Shown here in pieces: positions 9,349 through 17,832 of a DNA stretch of 64,000 bases. The notes beneath the pieces are model-generated. The model ran no database searches, was not told the origin of the DNA, and was given only the letters and a program-made list of their open reading frames with translations. The translations under genes and the position numbers were made by a program. Position 1 is the stretch's first letter. Each line of letters begins with the position of its first letter. The stretch comes from Streptomyces sp. NBC_01431 (GTDB taxonomy: Bacteria > Actinomycetota > Actinomycetes > Streptomycetales > Streptomycetaceae), in the NCBI RefSeq assembly GCF_036231355.1, contig NZ_CP109496.1, positions 6,386,001-6,450,000 of the forward strand. Direction: 5' to 3'.

Positions 9349-10209
9349 ATGCTGCCCTGGAAACGCGTGCTCAGACCGCTCTCGGCGGTGCTGCTGGCCG
9401 CCGCGGCCACCCTCGTTCCCGCGACGGCCGCGCACGCCCAGTCCGCGCCGAGCAGTGGCTGGAACGACTACTCCTGCAAGCCGTCCGCCGCCCACCCCCG
9501 GCCCGTCGTCCTGGTGCACGGCACCTTCGGAAACGGCACCGACAACTGGCTGGCCCTCGCCCCGTATCTGGTCAACCGCGGGTACTGCGTTTTCTCGCTC
9601 GACTACGGCCGGCTTCCCGGTGTGCCCCTCTTCGACGGCCTCGGCCCCATCGACAAGTCGGCCGCCCAGCTCGCCACCTTCGTGGACACGGTGCTCGCCG
9701 CGACCGGAGCGCCCAAGGCCGATCTGGTCGGCCACTCGCAGGGCGGCATGATGCCGCGCTGGTACCTGAAGTTCCTCGGCGGCGCCGCCAAGGTCAACGC
9801 GCTCGTCGGGATCGCCCCCGACAACCACGGCACCACCCTGGACGGCCTGGCCCAACTGCTGCCGTACTTCCCCGGCGCCGAGAACCTCCTGACGCTCGCC
9901 ACTCCCGGACTCGCCGACCAGATGGCCGGGTCGGCGTTCGTCACCAAGCTCAATCAGGGCGGCGACACCGTCGCCGGCGTCCACTACACCGTCATCGCCA
10001 GCAAGTACGACGAGGTGGTCACCCCCTATCGCTCGCAGTTCCTGGACGGCCCGGACGTCCACAACGTCCTCATCCAGGACAAGTGCGCGCTCGACCTGTC
10101 CGAGCATGTGGCGATCGGCCTCACCGACCGCGTCGCCTACCACGAGGTGGTGAACGCGCTCGACCCCGCGCACGCCACCTCGACCACGTGCGCCTCCGTC
10201 ATTGGCTGA
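9349..10209 (+). CDS. Secreted alpha/beta-hydrolase lipase (Streptomyces LipA/EstA type)
   Basis: 286 residues. A Sec signal peptide (MLPWKRVLRPLSAVLLAAA with AHAQS cleavage near residue 33) precedes a compact alpha/beta-hydrolase. Visible motifs are VLVHGTFG (oxyanion hole), VGHSQGG with nucleophile Ser130, and SEHVAIG with the likely catalytic His; Asp is expected in SKYDEVV. This is the small extracellular triacylglycerol lipase family of Streptomyces, with cysteines consistent with disulfides. AAGGAG precedes the ATG. It converges on the LPMO gene with a hairpin between them. Confidence 0.92.
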   Translation: MLPWKRVLRPLSAVLLAAAATLVPATAAHAQSAPSSGWNDYSCKPSAAHPRPVVLVHGTFGNGTDNWLALAPYLVNRGYCVFSLDYGRLPGVPLFDGLGPIDKSAAQLATFVDTVLAATGAPKADLVGHSQGGMMPRWYLKFLGGAAKVNALVGIAPDNHGTTLDGLAQLLPYFPGAENLLTLATPGLADQMAGSAFVTKLNQGGDTVAGVHYTVIASKYDEVVTPYRSQFLDGPDVHNVLIQDKCALDLSEHVAIGLTDRVAYHEVVNALDPAHATSTTCASVIG

Positions 10210-10224
10210 CGGCCCGTCACATGA

Positions 10225-10254
10225 CCGCCCCTCACCGGCAGTCGGGAGGGGCGG
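10225..10254. terminator. Bidirectional hairpin between lipase and LPMO genes
   Basis: Perfect 9-bp arms CCGCCCCTC and GAGGGGCGG flank a 12-base loop that can itself pair (CCG/CGG). It lies between two convergent stop codons, so it probably ends both transcripts. Confidence 0.7.
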
Positions 10255-10268
10255 TGCGCCCCGCGAAG

Positions 10269-11321
10269 TCAGCGGCCGTGGCGCCCGGCCGGAGCGGCCT
10301 TGCGGCGCAGTGTCACGAAGAGCGCCGCGGCACCGACGGCGAGCGCGCCCGCGCCGCCCATGGCGAGGTACGGGGTACTGCTGTCGCCCCCGGTCTCGGC
10401 GAGGTTCTGCGTGCGGGTCGCGCCGGTGGTGTCGGTCGTGCTCGGCGTTCCTGTCGAGGCGATCGGCGTGGACGCGGCCCCGTCCGCCTGCGGCCCGCTG
10501 CCCTTGCCGGCCGGGACGGTGTTCGGCCCCTTACCTGGAGCGGCGCCGTCGTGATGGTGCTGGACGGTCGACTTGGCCGCGCCGTCCGCGATCTCCTGGT
10601 CGGTGGGCGCCGAGGCCGCCGGTGCCGGTGCGCCCGCCGTCCCGCTGTCCTTGCCGAACACCACGTCGGAGCAGGTGTAGAACGCCTCGGGGCTGTCCGA
10701 GCGCTGCCAGATCGAGTAGATCAGGTGGCGGCCCGACCTGGCCGGGATCTTCCCGTCGAAGACGTAGTCGCCATTTCGCATCGGCGGGTCGGTGACCTTC
10801 GCGAACGGCGTCGCCTCCAGGTCCGACCACTTCAGCGGCTTCGACGGGTCGTAGCCGTCCTTGGTGATGTACAGCTCGAACGACCCCTTGTGCGGCGCCG
10901 TTCCCTTGTAGTGGAAGGTGTGGCTGCCCGCCGAGAGCTTGGTGGCCGGCCAGTCGGCGCGCGCCAGGTCGAGCCCCCTGTACTTGTCGTTGCCGGCGCT
11001 GCACAGCTTCCCGTCCGGGATGATCTGCTTCGAACGGCCGGCGGCGTTGGCCATGTTCACCGCGTTCCAGTCGTAGAACGCCTGCGGGCCGCTCGCCGCG
11101 ACGGCGGCCTTGCACGCCGCGGACCTGGGGCTCTCGGGGCCCTCGGCGTAACAGGCGGAGACCCGGCTCACCGGGTCCGTCATGGAGCCGTGGGCGGCGG
11201 CGGGCCCGGCCGCGAGCCCCGTGAGGGCGAGCGGCGCGAAGCCCAGGGCGGCGACCGCGGCCACCTTGCGACCACGGGGCCCCCGCTGCTCGGACGCGGT
11301 GGAGAGCTGGGGGAAGGTCAT
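10269..11321 (-). CDS. AA10 lytic polysaccharide monooxygenase with sortase LAETG wall anchor
   Basis: 350 residues. The signal peptide ends AAA before His44, so the mature protein would begin HGSMTDPVSR, the N-terminal His of the copper histidine brace; the second brace His is in GTAPHKG (His144). The catalytic domain ends near residue 240. An acidic/Ala-Thr-Pro linker, a short basic stretch with HHH, and then LAETG (307-311), a hydrophobic segment and RRK follow. LAxTG is the class E sortase motif of actinobacteria, so the enzyme should be covalently attached to peptidoglycan rather than released. Family members oxidatively cleave chitin or cellulose; substrate cannot be decided. AAGGAG precedes the ATG. 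Confidence 0.93.
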   Translation of the reverse strand: MTFPQLSTASEQRGPRGRKVAAVAALGFAPLALTGLAAGPAAAHGSMTDPVSRVSACYAEGPESPRSAACKAAVAASGPQAFYDWNAVNMANAAGRSKQIIPDGKLCSAGNDKYRGLDLARADWPATKLSAGSHTFHYKGTAPHKGSFELYITKDGYDPSKPLKWSDLEATPFAKVTDPPMRNGDYVFDGKIPARSGRHLIYSIWQRSDSPEAFYTCSDVVFGKDSGTAGAPAPAASAPTDQEIADGAAKSTVQHHHDGAAPGKGPNTVPAGKGSGPQADGAASTPIASTGTPSTTDTTGATRTQNLAETGGDSSTPYLAMGGAGALAVGAAALFVTLRRKAAPAGRHGR

Positions 11322-11374
11322 GGTGGCGTACTCCTTCGAGGGTGCACAGGCGTGGGGCGTGCGAGTCGCGAACC

Positions 11375-11392
11375 GCCGGACGTCCGTCCGGC
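11375..11392 (-). promoter_or_regulatory. Inverted repeat in the LPMO 5' region
   Basis: GCCGGACG-TC-CGTCCGGC is a perfect 8-bp inverted repeat with a 2-base centre, about 55 bases upstream of the LPMO start codon. It could be an operator or a leader hairpin. It is not a known DasR or CebR box. Confidence 0.4.
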
Positions 11393-11524
11393 GATCAGCA
11401 CGCTAACCCCGGAAGACCCTGAAATCCCCTGCTGGGAGCGGGCGTTGGCGATCCTTATGGTCGTTTTAAGGAGCCGCTCAGAAGTGATTAAGAACGGGGC
11501 TCGGCCGCCCCGTACCGTGTGCCC

Positions 11525-12007
11525 ATGAACGATGAGATCCGGCTCGCGACCCCCGATGACGTTCCCCGGGTGCGGGAGGTGACCGATGCCGCCTACCGCC
11601 CCTACATCGAGCGGATCGGCGTCGTGCCCGTCCCCATGGAGGCCGACCATGCGGCGAACGTGGCGGCGGGGCGGGTCTTCGTGACCGGCCATCCGGTCGT
11701 CGGCGTCCTGGTCCTGGTCCTGGTCCCGGAGCCGGACCACCTCTTCCTCGACTCGATCTGCGTACACCCGGACGCGAGGGGAACCGGCGTGGGCCGCGCG
11801 CTGCTGCACTTCGTGGACGCCCACGCGCGCGCACTCGGCCTGCCCGAAGTGCGGCTCTACACCAACGCGATGATGTGGGAGAACCAGAAGATCTATCCGC
11901 GCTACGGGTACGAACTCGTCGAGCGCCGCGCGGAAGGGGCCTACGACCGCTTCCACTACCGCAAGGTGCTCGCGCCGGAATCCGGCTCCGGGGCCGTTCG
12001 GGGCTGA
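11525..12007 (+). CDS. GNAT-family N-acetyltransferase
   Basis: 160 residues with the GNAT acetyl-CoA motif at DSICVHPDARGTGVGRALLHF (V-x-P-x-x-R-G-x-G-x-G/A) and a C-terminal YPRYGYELVERR strand typical of the fold. Substrate unknown. ATG at 11525 was chosen; an in-frame GTG two codons earlier is possible. Few bases upstream resemble a ribosome site, so the mRNA may be nearly leaderless. Confidence 0.85.
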   Translation: MNDEIRLATPDDVPRVREVTDAAYRPYIERIGVVPVPMEADHAANVAAGRVFVTGHPVVGVLVLVLVPEPDHLFLDSICVHPDARGTGVGRALLHFVDAHARALGLPEVRLYTNAMMWENQKIYPRYGYELVERRAEGAYDRFHYRKVLAPESGSGAVRG

Positions 12008-12036
12008 TTGTCAGTGCTGCCTGGCACGATCGGGGC

Positions 12037-12621
12037 ATGACCATCGACTGGGACGAAGCCGCCGACACGTTCGACCAGGAGCCCGACCACGGGCTGCTCG
12101 ACCCCGCGGTGCGGGCCGCCTGGGACGAGCGCCTCGCCGGCTGGCTGCCGGACCGCGCGGGCGATCTGCTCGACCTCGGCTGTGGCACGGGAAGCCTGTC
12201 GCTGCTCGCCGCCGCGCGGGGCCACCGGATAGCGGCTGTCGACCTCTCGCCCCGGATGGCCGAGCGGGCCCGCGTCAAGCTGGCCGGCACCGGCGCCGAG
12301 GTGCTGATCGGCGACGCGGCGCGTCCACCGGTGCGAGGGCGCACCTTCGACGTGGTGCTGGCCCGCCACGTGGTGTGGGCCCTGCCCGACCCGGAGGCCG
12401 CGCTGCGCCACTGGTGGTCGCTGCTGCGGCCGGGCGGCCGACTGATCCTGGTCGAAGGGGTGTGGGACGGCCCCGGCATACCCGCCGACCGCCTCACCGA
12501 CGCCCTCGCCGCGTTGCACGCGGAGCCGCGCTATGAACGGCTGTCCGGGGACGCGCGATTGTGGGGGCGCGAGGTGGACGACGAGCGGTACGTGGTGGTG
12601 GCCGAGGCCCCCGCGGCCTGA
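12037..12621 (+). CDS. Class I SAM-dependent methyltransferase
   Basis: 194 residues, Methyltransf_11/25 type. Motif I is LLDLGCGTGSLSLLAAARG (SAM glycine loop), followed by AAVDLSPRM (acidic residue for the ribose), IGDAARPPV and a post-motif LRPGGRLILVEG. Substrate cannot be inferred. It lies 29 bases after the GNAT gene and may share its transcript. Confidence 0.88.
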   Translation: MTIDWDEAADTFDQEPDHGLLDPAVRAAWDERLAGWLPDRAGDLLDLGCGTGSLSLLAAARGHRIAAVDLSPRMAERARVKLAGTGAEVLIGDAARPPVRGRTFDVVLARHVVWALPDPEAALRHWWSLLRPGGRLILVEGVWDGPGIPADRLTDALAALHAEPRYERLSGDARLWGREVDDERYVVVAEAPAA

Positions 12622-12776
12622 GGACGGACACGGGGGCAACGCACCTGGCGCGCCGCGCCCGGACACGGGGCCGCGGAAGCGGAACGCACGCGGCACGCGC
12701 CCAACGCCCCCACCCCCGCGCCGCGCACCCCCGCGCCCACGCCCCCCGACTCCCGTCCGCCGTTCGACGGCTCGCT

Positions 12777-13277
12777 TCAGTCGATGAGGGCGGTGAACTT
12801 CCCCAGTTTCGCCAGGAGTTCGAGCTCGTCCAAGGCGGCAAGCGCGCGGGCCGCCGCCTTTGGGTCGTGCTCGGACAGGCCGCTGGCGGCGAACTCGTCC
12901 TCGTCCAGGCGCAGTACGGTCGCGCCGTCGGCCGAGACCCACAGGTCGAGGTCCAGGTCCTCGGCGATCAGCTCGCCGTCCCGGACCACCGCGGGCCGGG
13001 TGATGTCGCAGTACCAGCCCTTGAGTACCGAGCCCGCCCCGCGGACCTCCTTCACGGCGTACCAGCGGTCGCGCCAGTAGTGCTCGGTGAACACATCGCC
13101 CGGCTCGAACCGCACGAATCCGAAGTCGCGGACGCCCGCCGCCGCCCAGGGAGCGCGCACGCTCAGCCGCGTCCCGTCGTCGGACTCCACCGACGCCGGG
13201 TAACGCAGCTTCGTACGCCCGGCCTTGACCAGGACGACATCAATGGGGGTGCCGGGCTCAACCGTGCTCGTGGACAT
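12777..13277 (-). CDS. DUF402-family protein
   Basis: 166 residues. The core WYAVKEVRGAGSVLKGWYCDITRP with the acidic follow-up GELIAEDLDLDLWV matches the DUF402/FomD-like fold, whose characterised members include nucleoside-diphosphate or nucleotidyl hydrolases such as FomD and the RNase AM/Ntdp group. GGGAGG precedes the ATG at 13277. It stands alone and diverges from the following GntR regulator. Confidence 0.82.
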   Translation of the reverse strand: MSTSTVEPGTPIDVVLVKAGRTKLRYPASVESDDGTRLSVRAPWAAAGVRDFGFVRFEPGDVFTEHYWRDRWYAVKEVRGAGSVLKGWYCDITRPAVVRDGELIAEDLDLDLWVSADGATVLRLDEDEFAASGLSEHDPKAAARALAALDELELLAKLGKFTALID

Positions 13278-13376
13278 GACGAACCTCCCTCGCGAACAGG
13301 TATCGCACGCTACGCGGGCACCCGGGGCGGGAGCCTTCCATTTTCGCGGCGGAGGCGAGCGGGGGAGAATCGGGTT

Positions 13377-13751
13377 GTGACCCTCAAGATCGTGATTGAC
13401 CAGGGCGCGGCCACCGCGCCGTACGAGCAACTGCGCGCCCAGATCTCCGACCGGGCCCGCTCCGGGAAGCTGCCGGTCGGCTACAAACTGCCCACGGTCC
13501 GCGGCCTCGCCGAAGAGCTCGGGCTCGCCGCGAACACGGTGGCCAAGGCCTACCGCGCCCTTGAAGCGGACGGCGTCATCGAGACCCGGGGCCGCAACGG
13601 GACGTTCGTCGCGGCGGCGGGGGAGGCCTCCGAGCGCCTTGCGGCCGCGGCCGCGGCGGTCTACGCAGGCGAGGCCAGGCGCCTGGGCCTGGGCCGGGAG
13701 GCCGCGCGAGCGGCGGTCGACGAGGCCTTGCGGGCGGCGTACGGCAGCTAG
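13377..13751 (+). CDS. Small GntR-family regulator (YtrA-like)
   Basis: 124 residues. The winged helix with PYEQLRAQISDRARSGKLPVG, TVRGLAEELGLAANTVAKAYRAL and ETRGRNGTFV is the classic GntR DNA-binding domain. The C-terminal part is only about 45 residues and helical, as in the YtrA subgroup, which usually controls ABC exporters. The start is GTG at 13377, after GGGGGAG. No ABC genes are next to it, so its target may be elsewhere. Confidence 0.88.
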   Translation: MTLKIVIDQGAATAPYEQLRAQISDRARSGKLPVGYKLPTVRGLAEELGLAANTVAKAYRALEADGVIETRGRNGTFVAAAGEASERLAAAAAAVYAGEARRLGLGREAARAAVDEALRAAYGS

Positions 13752-13865
13752 GAGCCTCCGCCTGGCCCTTCCCGAAGGCCCACTCTGCCCGAAATCCGGC
13801 CCTGCCCGAAGGCCCCCCTCTCCGAATCCCTCCGGCGGACACGTCCTCGGCCGCGGGCCGTCGCG

Positions 13866-13904
13866 GGCCCATCGCGGGGGTCCCCGCGCCCCGTTGGGGC
13901 GCGG
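13866..13904. repeat. GC-rich dispersed intergenic hairpin element (copy 1)
   Basis: The stem CCGCGCCCC-GTT-GGGGCGCGG at 13884-13904 is preceded by GGTCCC-like sequence. It resembles the element near 28367-28404 and, less closely, 46337-46373, and lies between two convergent genes, where it can also serve as a terminator. Confidence 0.6.
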
Positions 13905-13918
13905 CCCCGCGCAGGGGA

Positions 13919-15010
13919 TCAGAGATACAGCCCCGCGTCCGCGTCCGCCCGCTGGTCCGGGACCGACGCCGGCGACGTGCCGCGGCGCAGGGCGAACAGT
14001 TCGGCCAGCGTGGTGCCCTCGCGGCCCACGCCCTCCTCGGTGCCCAGCCAGCCGACCGCTTCCGCGCGGGTCAGCGGGCCGACCTCGATGCGGGCCAGGC
14101 AGCGGCCGGGGCGCACCACCGCGGGATGCAGCCGCTCCAGGTCCTCGTTGGTGGTGACACCCACCAGCACATTGCGGCCCTGGCCGAGCAGACCGTCCGT
14201 CAGGTTGAGCAGACGGGACAGCGCCTGGCCCGCCGTGTGCTTGGCCTCGCCGCGGATCAGCTCGTCGCAGTCCTCCAGGAGCAGCAGCCGCCAGCGGCCC
14301 TTCGCCGAGCCGTCGTCCTCACCGATCGCGATGTCCATCAGATAGCCGACGTCGTTGAACAGACGCTCCGGGTCGAGCACACAGTCCACCTGGCACCAGT
14401 CCCGCCACGAGCGGGCCAGGGTGCGCAGCGCCGAGGTCTTGCCCGTGCCCGGCGGTCCGTGGAGCAGCAACAGACGGCCCGCGATGTCATCCGGGGTCAC
14501 CTTCATCAGGCGGTCCATCGCCTCCGCCACCGGCGCCGTGTAGTTGGGCCGCACCTCCTCCCAGGTGCCCGCCGCGATCTGCCGGGTCGTACGGTGCGGG
14601 CCGCGTCGCGGAGACACGTACCAAAAGCCCATCGTCACGTTCTCGGGCTGCGGCTCCGGCTCGTCCTCGGCGCCCTCGGTCGACTGCTTCAGGACCTGCT
14701 CGGCCAGTTGCTCGGTGGTGGCGGTCACCGTCACGTCCGCGCCCCGGTTCCAGCGCGAGACCAGCAGCGTCCACCCCTCGCCCTCGGCGAGGGTCGCGCT
14801 GCGGTCGTCGTCGCGGGCGGCGCGCAGCACCTTCGCGCCGGGCGGCAGCAGGCTGAAGCCCTTCTTGACCCGGTCTATGGAGGAGCTGTGGGAATAAGGC
14901 TGCTCGCCCGTGGCGAAGCGGCCGAGAAAGAGCGCGTCGACGACATCGGACGGCGCATCGCTGTCGTCCACGGTCAGCCGGATCGGCAGCGCGGCCTCAG
15001 GGTTAGACAT
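13919..15010 (-). CDS. AAA-family ATPase of the DUF5925 type
   Basis: 363 residues. An N-terminal domain of about 140 residues is followed by an AAA module: Walker A LLLLHGPPGTGKTSAL, Walker B RLLLLEDCDEL, sensor-1 NVLVGVTTNE and the arginine-containing HPAVVRPGRCL stretch. This domain order is common in Streptomyces hypothetical AAA proteins annotated DUF5925. Substrate unknown. ATG at 15010 was chosen; an in-frame ATG three codons upstream (15019) is equally possible because neither has a strong ribosome site. Confidence 0.85.
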   Translation of the reverse strand: MSNPEAALPIRLTVDDSDAPSDVVDALFLGRFATGEQPYSHSSSIDRVKKGFSLLPPGAKVLRAARDDDRSATLAEGEGWTLLVSRWNRGADVTVTATTEQLAEQVLKQSTEGAEDEPEPQPENVTMGFWYVSPRRGPHRTTRQIAAGTWEEVRPNYTAPVAEAMDRLMKVTPDDIAGRLLLLHGPPGTGKTSALRTLARSWRDWCQVDCVLDPERLFNDVGYLMDIAIGEDDGSAKGRWRLLLLEDCDELIRGEAKHTAGQALSRLLNLTDGLLGQGRNVLVGVTTNEDLERLHPAVVRPGRCLARIEVGPLTRAEAVGWLGTEEGVGREGTTLAELFALRRGTSPASVPDQRADADAGLYL

Positions 15011-15138
15011 GTCGCCCATGATCCGGCAACGCGCCCGCCCGCGCACGTGTTTTGTCCCGTTGGCAGACCGGGGACGTTCCGTACCCGTTCCGCTGAAACC
15101 AGCCGGAATGACAACTGCCGCCACTACGCTGCCCCGTG

Positions 15139-16509
15139 ATGGAACGTCATCCCGCCACCGCCTCCCGACAGGGCGGCCCCGCCAGAACGCCCCGGGTCAG
15201 GACCTCGGTGCTGCTGGCCTTCGTGTTCCTCGCGGCCCTCGCGCTCCTCCTGACAATGTGCGGTCAAACGAACAGAACCGGCCGGGGCGGCCCAGGCGCC
15301 GACGACGCCGCCTCCGCGCTCGGCTGGGGTTTCACGCACACCCAGTACAGCGCCGACACCGGCGCTGACGACGCCGTGGCCCGCGCCCGCGACCTGCTGT
15401 CCGGGCAGAGCCTGCCGCAGAACCAGGCGCTGATGGGCTGGGGCGCGGGCAACCCGGAGCCGTCGCCGGGCACGTACGACTTCTCGGATCTCGACCGGCG
15501 CGTCGCGTTCATCCGTTCCACTGGCGCCACCCCCGTCATCACGCTGTGCTGCGCGCCCGACTGGATGAAGGGGGGCCGGGCCGGCGCGAGCAGGACCGAC
15601 TGGAGCGTGCAGTCGCTGGAATCGGCGCCGCTGCCCACCCACTACGAGGACTTCGCGACCCTGGCCGCCCAAGTCGCCCAACGCTACCCGGACGTCCGGC
15701 ATTTCATCGTCTGGAACGAACTCAAGGGCTTCTACGACGACGCCGCCGGGCGCTGGAACTACGAGGGCTACACACAGCTCTACAACCAGGTCTACAAAGC
15801 GGTGAAGAAGGTCAGCAAGGCCGATCTGGTCGGCGGGCCCTACCTGGTCATGGACAGCTACGCGCCCAAGGACCAGTCGTACGCCTCCGGCCTGTCGGGC
15901 CCCTGGGGTTCGGTGGACCAGCGCGTGCTCGACGCCTTCACCTACTGGAACGACCACAAGGCGGGCGCCGACTTCGTGGTCGTCGACGGCGCGAGCTTCA
16001 CCCGGGACGCCCAGCTGCTTCCCGACGCGTTCAGTGCCACTGACAAGCTGACGGCGGTCAGCGACTGGGTGCGCAAGGAGAGCGGCGGGCTGCCGCTGTG
16101 GTGGGCCGAGTACTACGTGGAGCCCGACCAGTCCGGCTGGAGCGAGCAGCGGCGGGTCGCCACCCAGGCCGTGGGCATGATGGCCCTGGCGCGCGGCGGC
16201 ACCAGCACCGCCTTCTACTGGAGCCCCGAGGAGCAGAGCGGACCCTGCCCGGGATGCCTGTGGACACCCACTCAACTCGGCGACGGCGGGCGCGAGTTGG
16301 CGATGTACACACTGGTCGCCAAGTTCGCCGGGGCCTTCGGGCCGGGCGCCCGCTTCACCCCCGTCAGTGTGGATCCACCGACCCTGCGGGTGCTGGCGAG
16401 CGGCAAGGACGTCCTCGTCGTCAACACCCTCGACCGTGCCGTCGACGCGACGGTCGACGGCAGGCCGCTCTCCCTCGCGGGCTACGAAGTGCGCTGGCTG
16501 ACCCGGTGA
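15139..16509 (+). CDS. Secreted GH39-like glycoside hydrolase (beta-xylosidase-type fold)
   Basis: 456 residues. A membrane-spanning signal anchor (about 23-42, then Cys) exposes a TIM-barrel domain. Candidate catalytic acids are Glu194 in VWNELKG (the NE acid/base of clan GH-A) and Glu324 in WWAEYYVEP (nucleophile). The layout resembles GH39 beta-xylosidase/iduronidase relatives. It points toward the polysaccharide export genes and overlaps the flippase stop by 28 bases tail-to-tail, so it may trim or degrade the polymer made there. GTG at 15136 and ATG at 15139 are both possible starts; no strong ribosome site is present. Confidence 0.78.
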   Translation: MERHPATASRQGGPARTPRVRTSVLLAFVFLAALALLLTMCGQTNRTGRGGPGADDAASALGWGFTHTQYSADTGADDAVARARDLLSGQSLPQNQALMGWGAGNPEPSPGTYDFSDLDRRVAFIRSTGATPVITLCCAPDWMKGGRAGASRTDWSVQSLESAPLPTHYEDFATLAAQVAQRYPDVRHFIVWNELKGFYDDAAGRWNYEGYTQLYNQVYKAVKKVSKADLVGGPYLVMDSYAPKDQSYASGLSGPWGSVDQRVLDAFTYWNDHKAGADFVVVDGASFTRDAQLLPDAFSATDKLTAVSDWVRKESGGLPLWWAEYYVEPDQSGWSEQRRVATQAVGMMALARGGTSTAFYWSPEEQSGPCPGCLWTPTQLGDGGRELAMYTLVAKFAGAFGPGARFTPVSVDPPTLRVLASGKDVLVVNTLDRAVDATVDGRPLSLAGYEVRWLTR

Positions 16510-17804
16510 GGCTCGGCCGTCCGCAGCACTCCGAACAGTTTCACCGCCGCGATCGCCGCGATCACCGAAAGGCTCGCGACCTCCGCGATGCCGACGCCGG
16601 TCAGCCCCAGTGGGCCAAGGAGCGCCAAGGTGGAGCCGAGCACCAAGGCGCACAACCCGCCCTGCAAAAGGGCCAGGCCGGCCGTCCGGTTCCGCGCGCG
16701 CAGCACCGCGAAGTACAGCTCGATCACCACCCGCAGCAGCGCCCCCACCACCAGGCACCGCAGCAGCCCGGTGGCGTGAGCCGCGTACCCCTCGCCGAAC
16801 ACGTGCAGGACGTGCGGGGCGAAGGCGAAGATGAACGCGCAGATCGGTACCACGATCTTGACCATACGGAACAGCGCGGCCCGCGCGTTCCGTCCGAGCC
16901 GCTCCGGGTCGTGCGCGCCCTCGACGGTCAGCGAGGCGCCCATGTTGATGGCGAGCAGTTCGACGGTGCCGCCGATGGTGGCGGTGATGTAGAAGTACGC
17001 GTTGTCCGCCGAGCTGATCCGCGCGGCGACGATCACCGGGACCAGGTAGACCACGGCCAGCGCGAACAGCGAGCCCGTGTAGTCGCCCGCCAGGAAGCGG
17101 CCCAGCTCCCGGTAGGACGGCGGGTGGGCGGTGTGCACGGTGAGTTCGACATGGCGCGGCACCAGACGCCGGAACACCAGCCAGCCCAGCGGCAGTACGG
17201 ACACCGCGATCGCCGCCACCCAGGACACGAACACCCCACTGGTCGGCAGCGAGGCGGCGATCGCCACCAGGAGCAGCAGTTTGACCGCGGAGAACGCGGT
17301 GTTGCCGACCGGCACCCAGAACGCGCTGCGCAGTCCGGTGAGCACCCCGTCCTGGAGGGTGAGCACCGACCAGGCCATGACCGCCGCGATGAAACCGAGC
17401 CCCTTGAACGGGCCGTGCAGAAAGCGGTAGGAGGGACCCCAGAAGTCCAGGGTCTCCATGAACACCAGCGCGGCCACGCCGACGACGCAGGTGCTCAGCG
17501 TGTAGGCGCGCAGGACGAACCGTCCGGTGGCGGCGCCCGCCACCGGGATGAAGCGGGCCATCGCCCCGGTCAGGGTGAGCGCGGTGATCCCCGCGAGGAA
17601 CTTCATCGCGGCGATCGCGGCCGAGCCCTGGCCCACCGCGTCATCGGTGTAGTACCGGGCGGCGATCAGCCAGAAGCCGAGCCCGAGCACCGCACTGATG
17701 CCCGTGTTGAGCATCAGCGCGTAGGCGTTGCGGAAGAGTGGGGTGCCCCGGTGTCTGCCCCGGGGCTGCGTCCTTCGGTCCTGGGCGGTGGTCACGTCAG
17801 CCAC
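16482..17804 (-). CDS. Polysaccharide flippase (MOP superfamily, Wzx-like)
   Basis: 440 residues with about 12-14 predicted membrane segments from NAYALMLNTGISAVLGLGFW onward, typical of the oligosaccharide flippase group that moves lipid-linked glycans across the membrane. The start is GTG at 17804, after GGAAGG. It lies 28 bases downstream of the deacetylase gene as the last gene of a four-gene minus-strand operon, and its 3' end overlaps the GH39-like gene. Confidence 0.88.
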   Translation of the reverse strand: MADVTTAQDRRTQPRGRHRGTPLFRNAYALMLNTGISAVLGLGFWLIAARYYTDDAVGQGSAAIAAMKFLAGITALTLTGAMARFIPVAGAATGRFVLRAYTLSTCVVGVAALVFMETLDFWGPSYRFLHGPFKGLGFIAAVMAWSVLTLQDGVLTGLRSAFWVPVGNTAFSAVKLLLLVAIAASLPTSGVFVSWVAAIAVSVLPLGWLVFRRLVPRHVELTVHTAHPPSYRELGRFLAGDYTGSLFALAVVYLVPVIVAARISSADNAYFYITATIGGTVELLAINMGASLTVEGAHDPERLGRNARAALFRMVKIVVPICAFIFAFAPHVLHVFGEGYAAHATGLLRCLVVGALLRVVIELYFAVLRARNRTAGLALLQGGLCALVLGSTLALLGPLGLTGVGIAEVASLSVIAAIAAVKLFGVLRTAEPHRVSQRTS

Positions 17805-17832
17805 GAGTGCCGCTCACCTTCCGGTCGGGTCT

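Noticed and set aside
11432-11439. TGGGAGCG resembling half of a CebR box upstream of the LPMO
   Set aside because: The second half site is missing (GGGCGTTG follows instead of CTCCCA), so CebR control is not supported.
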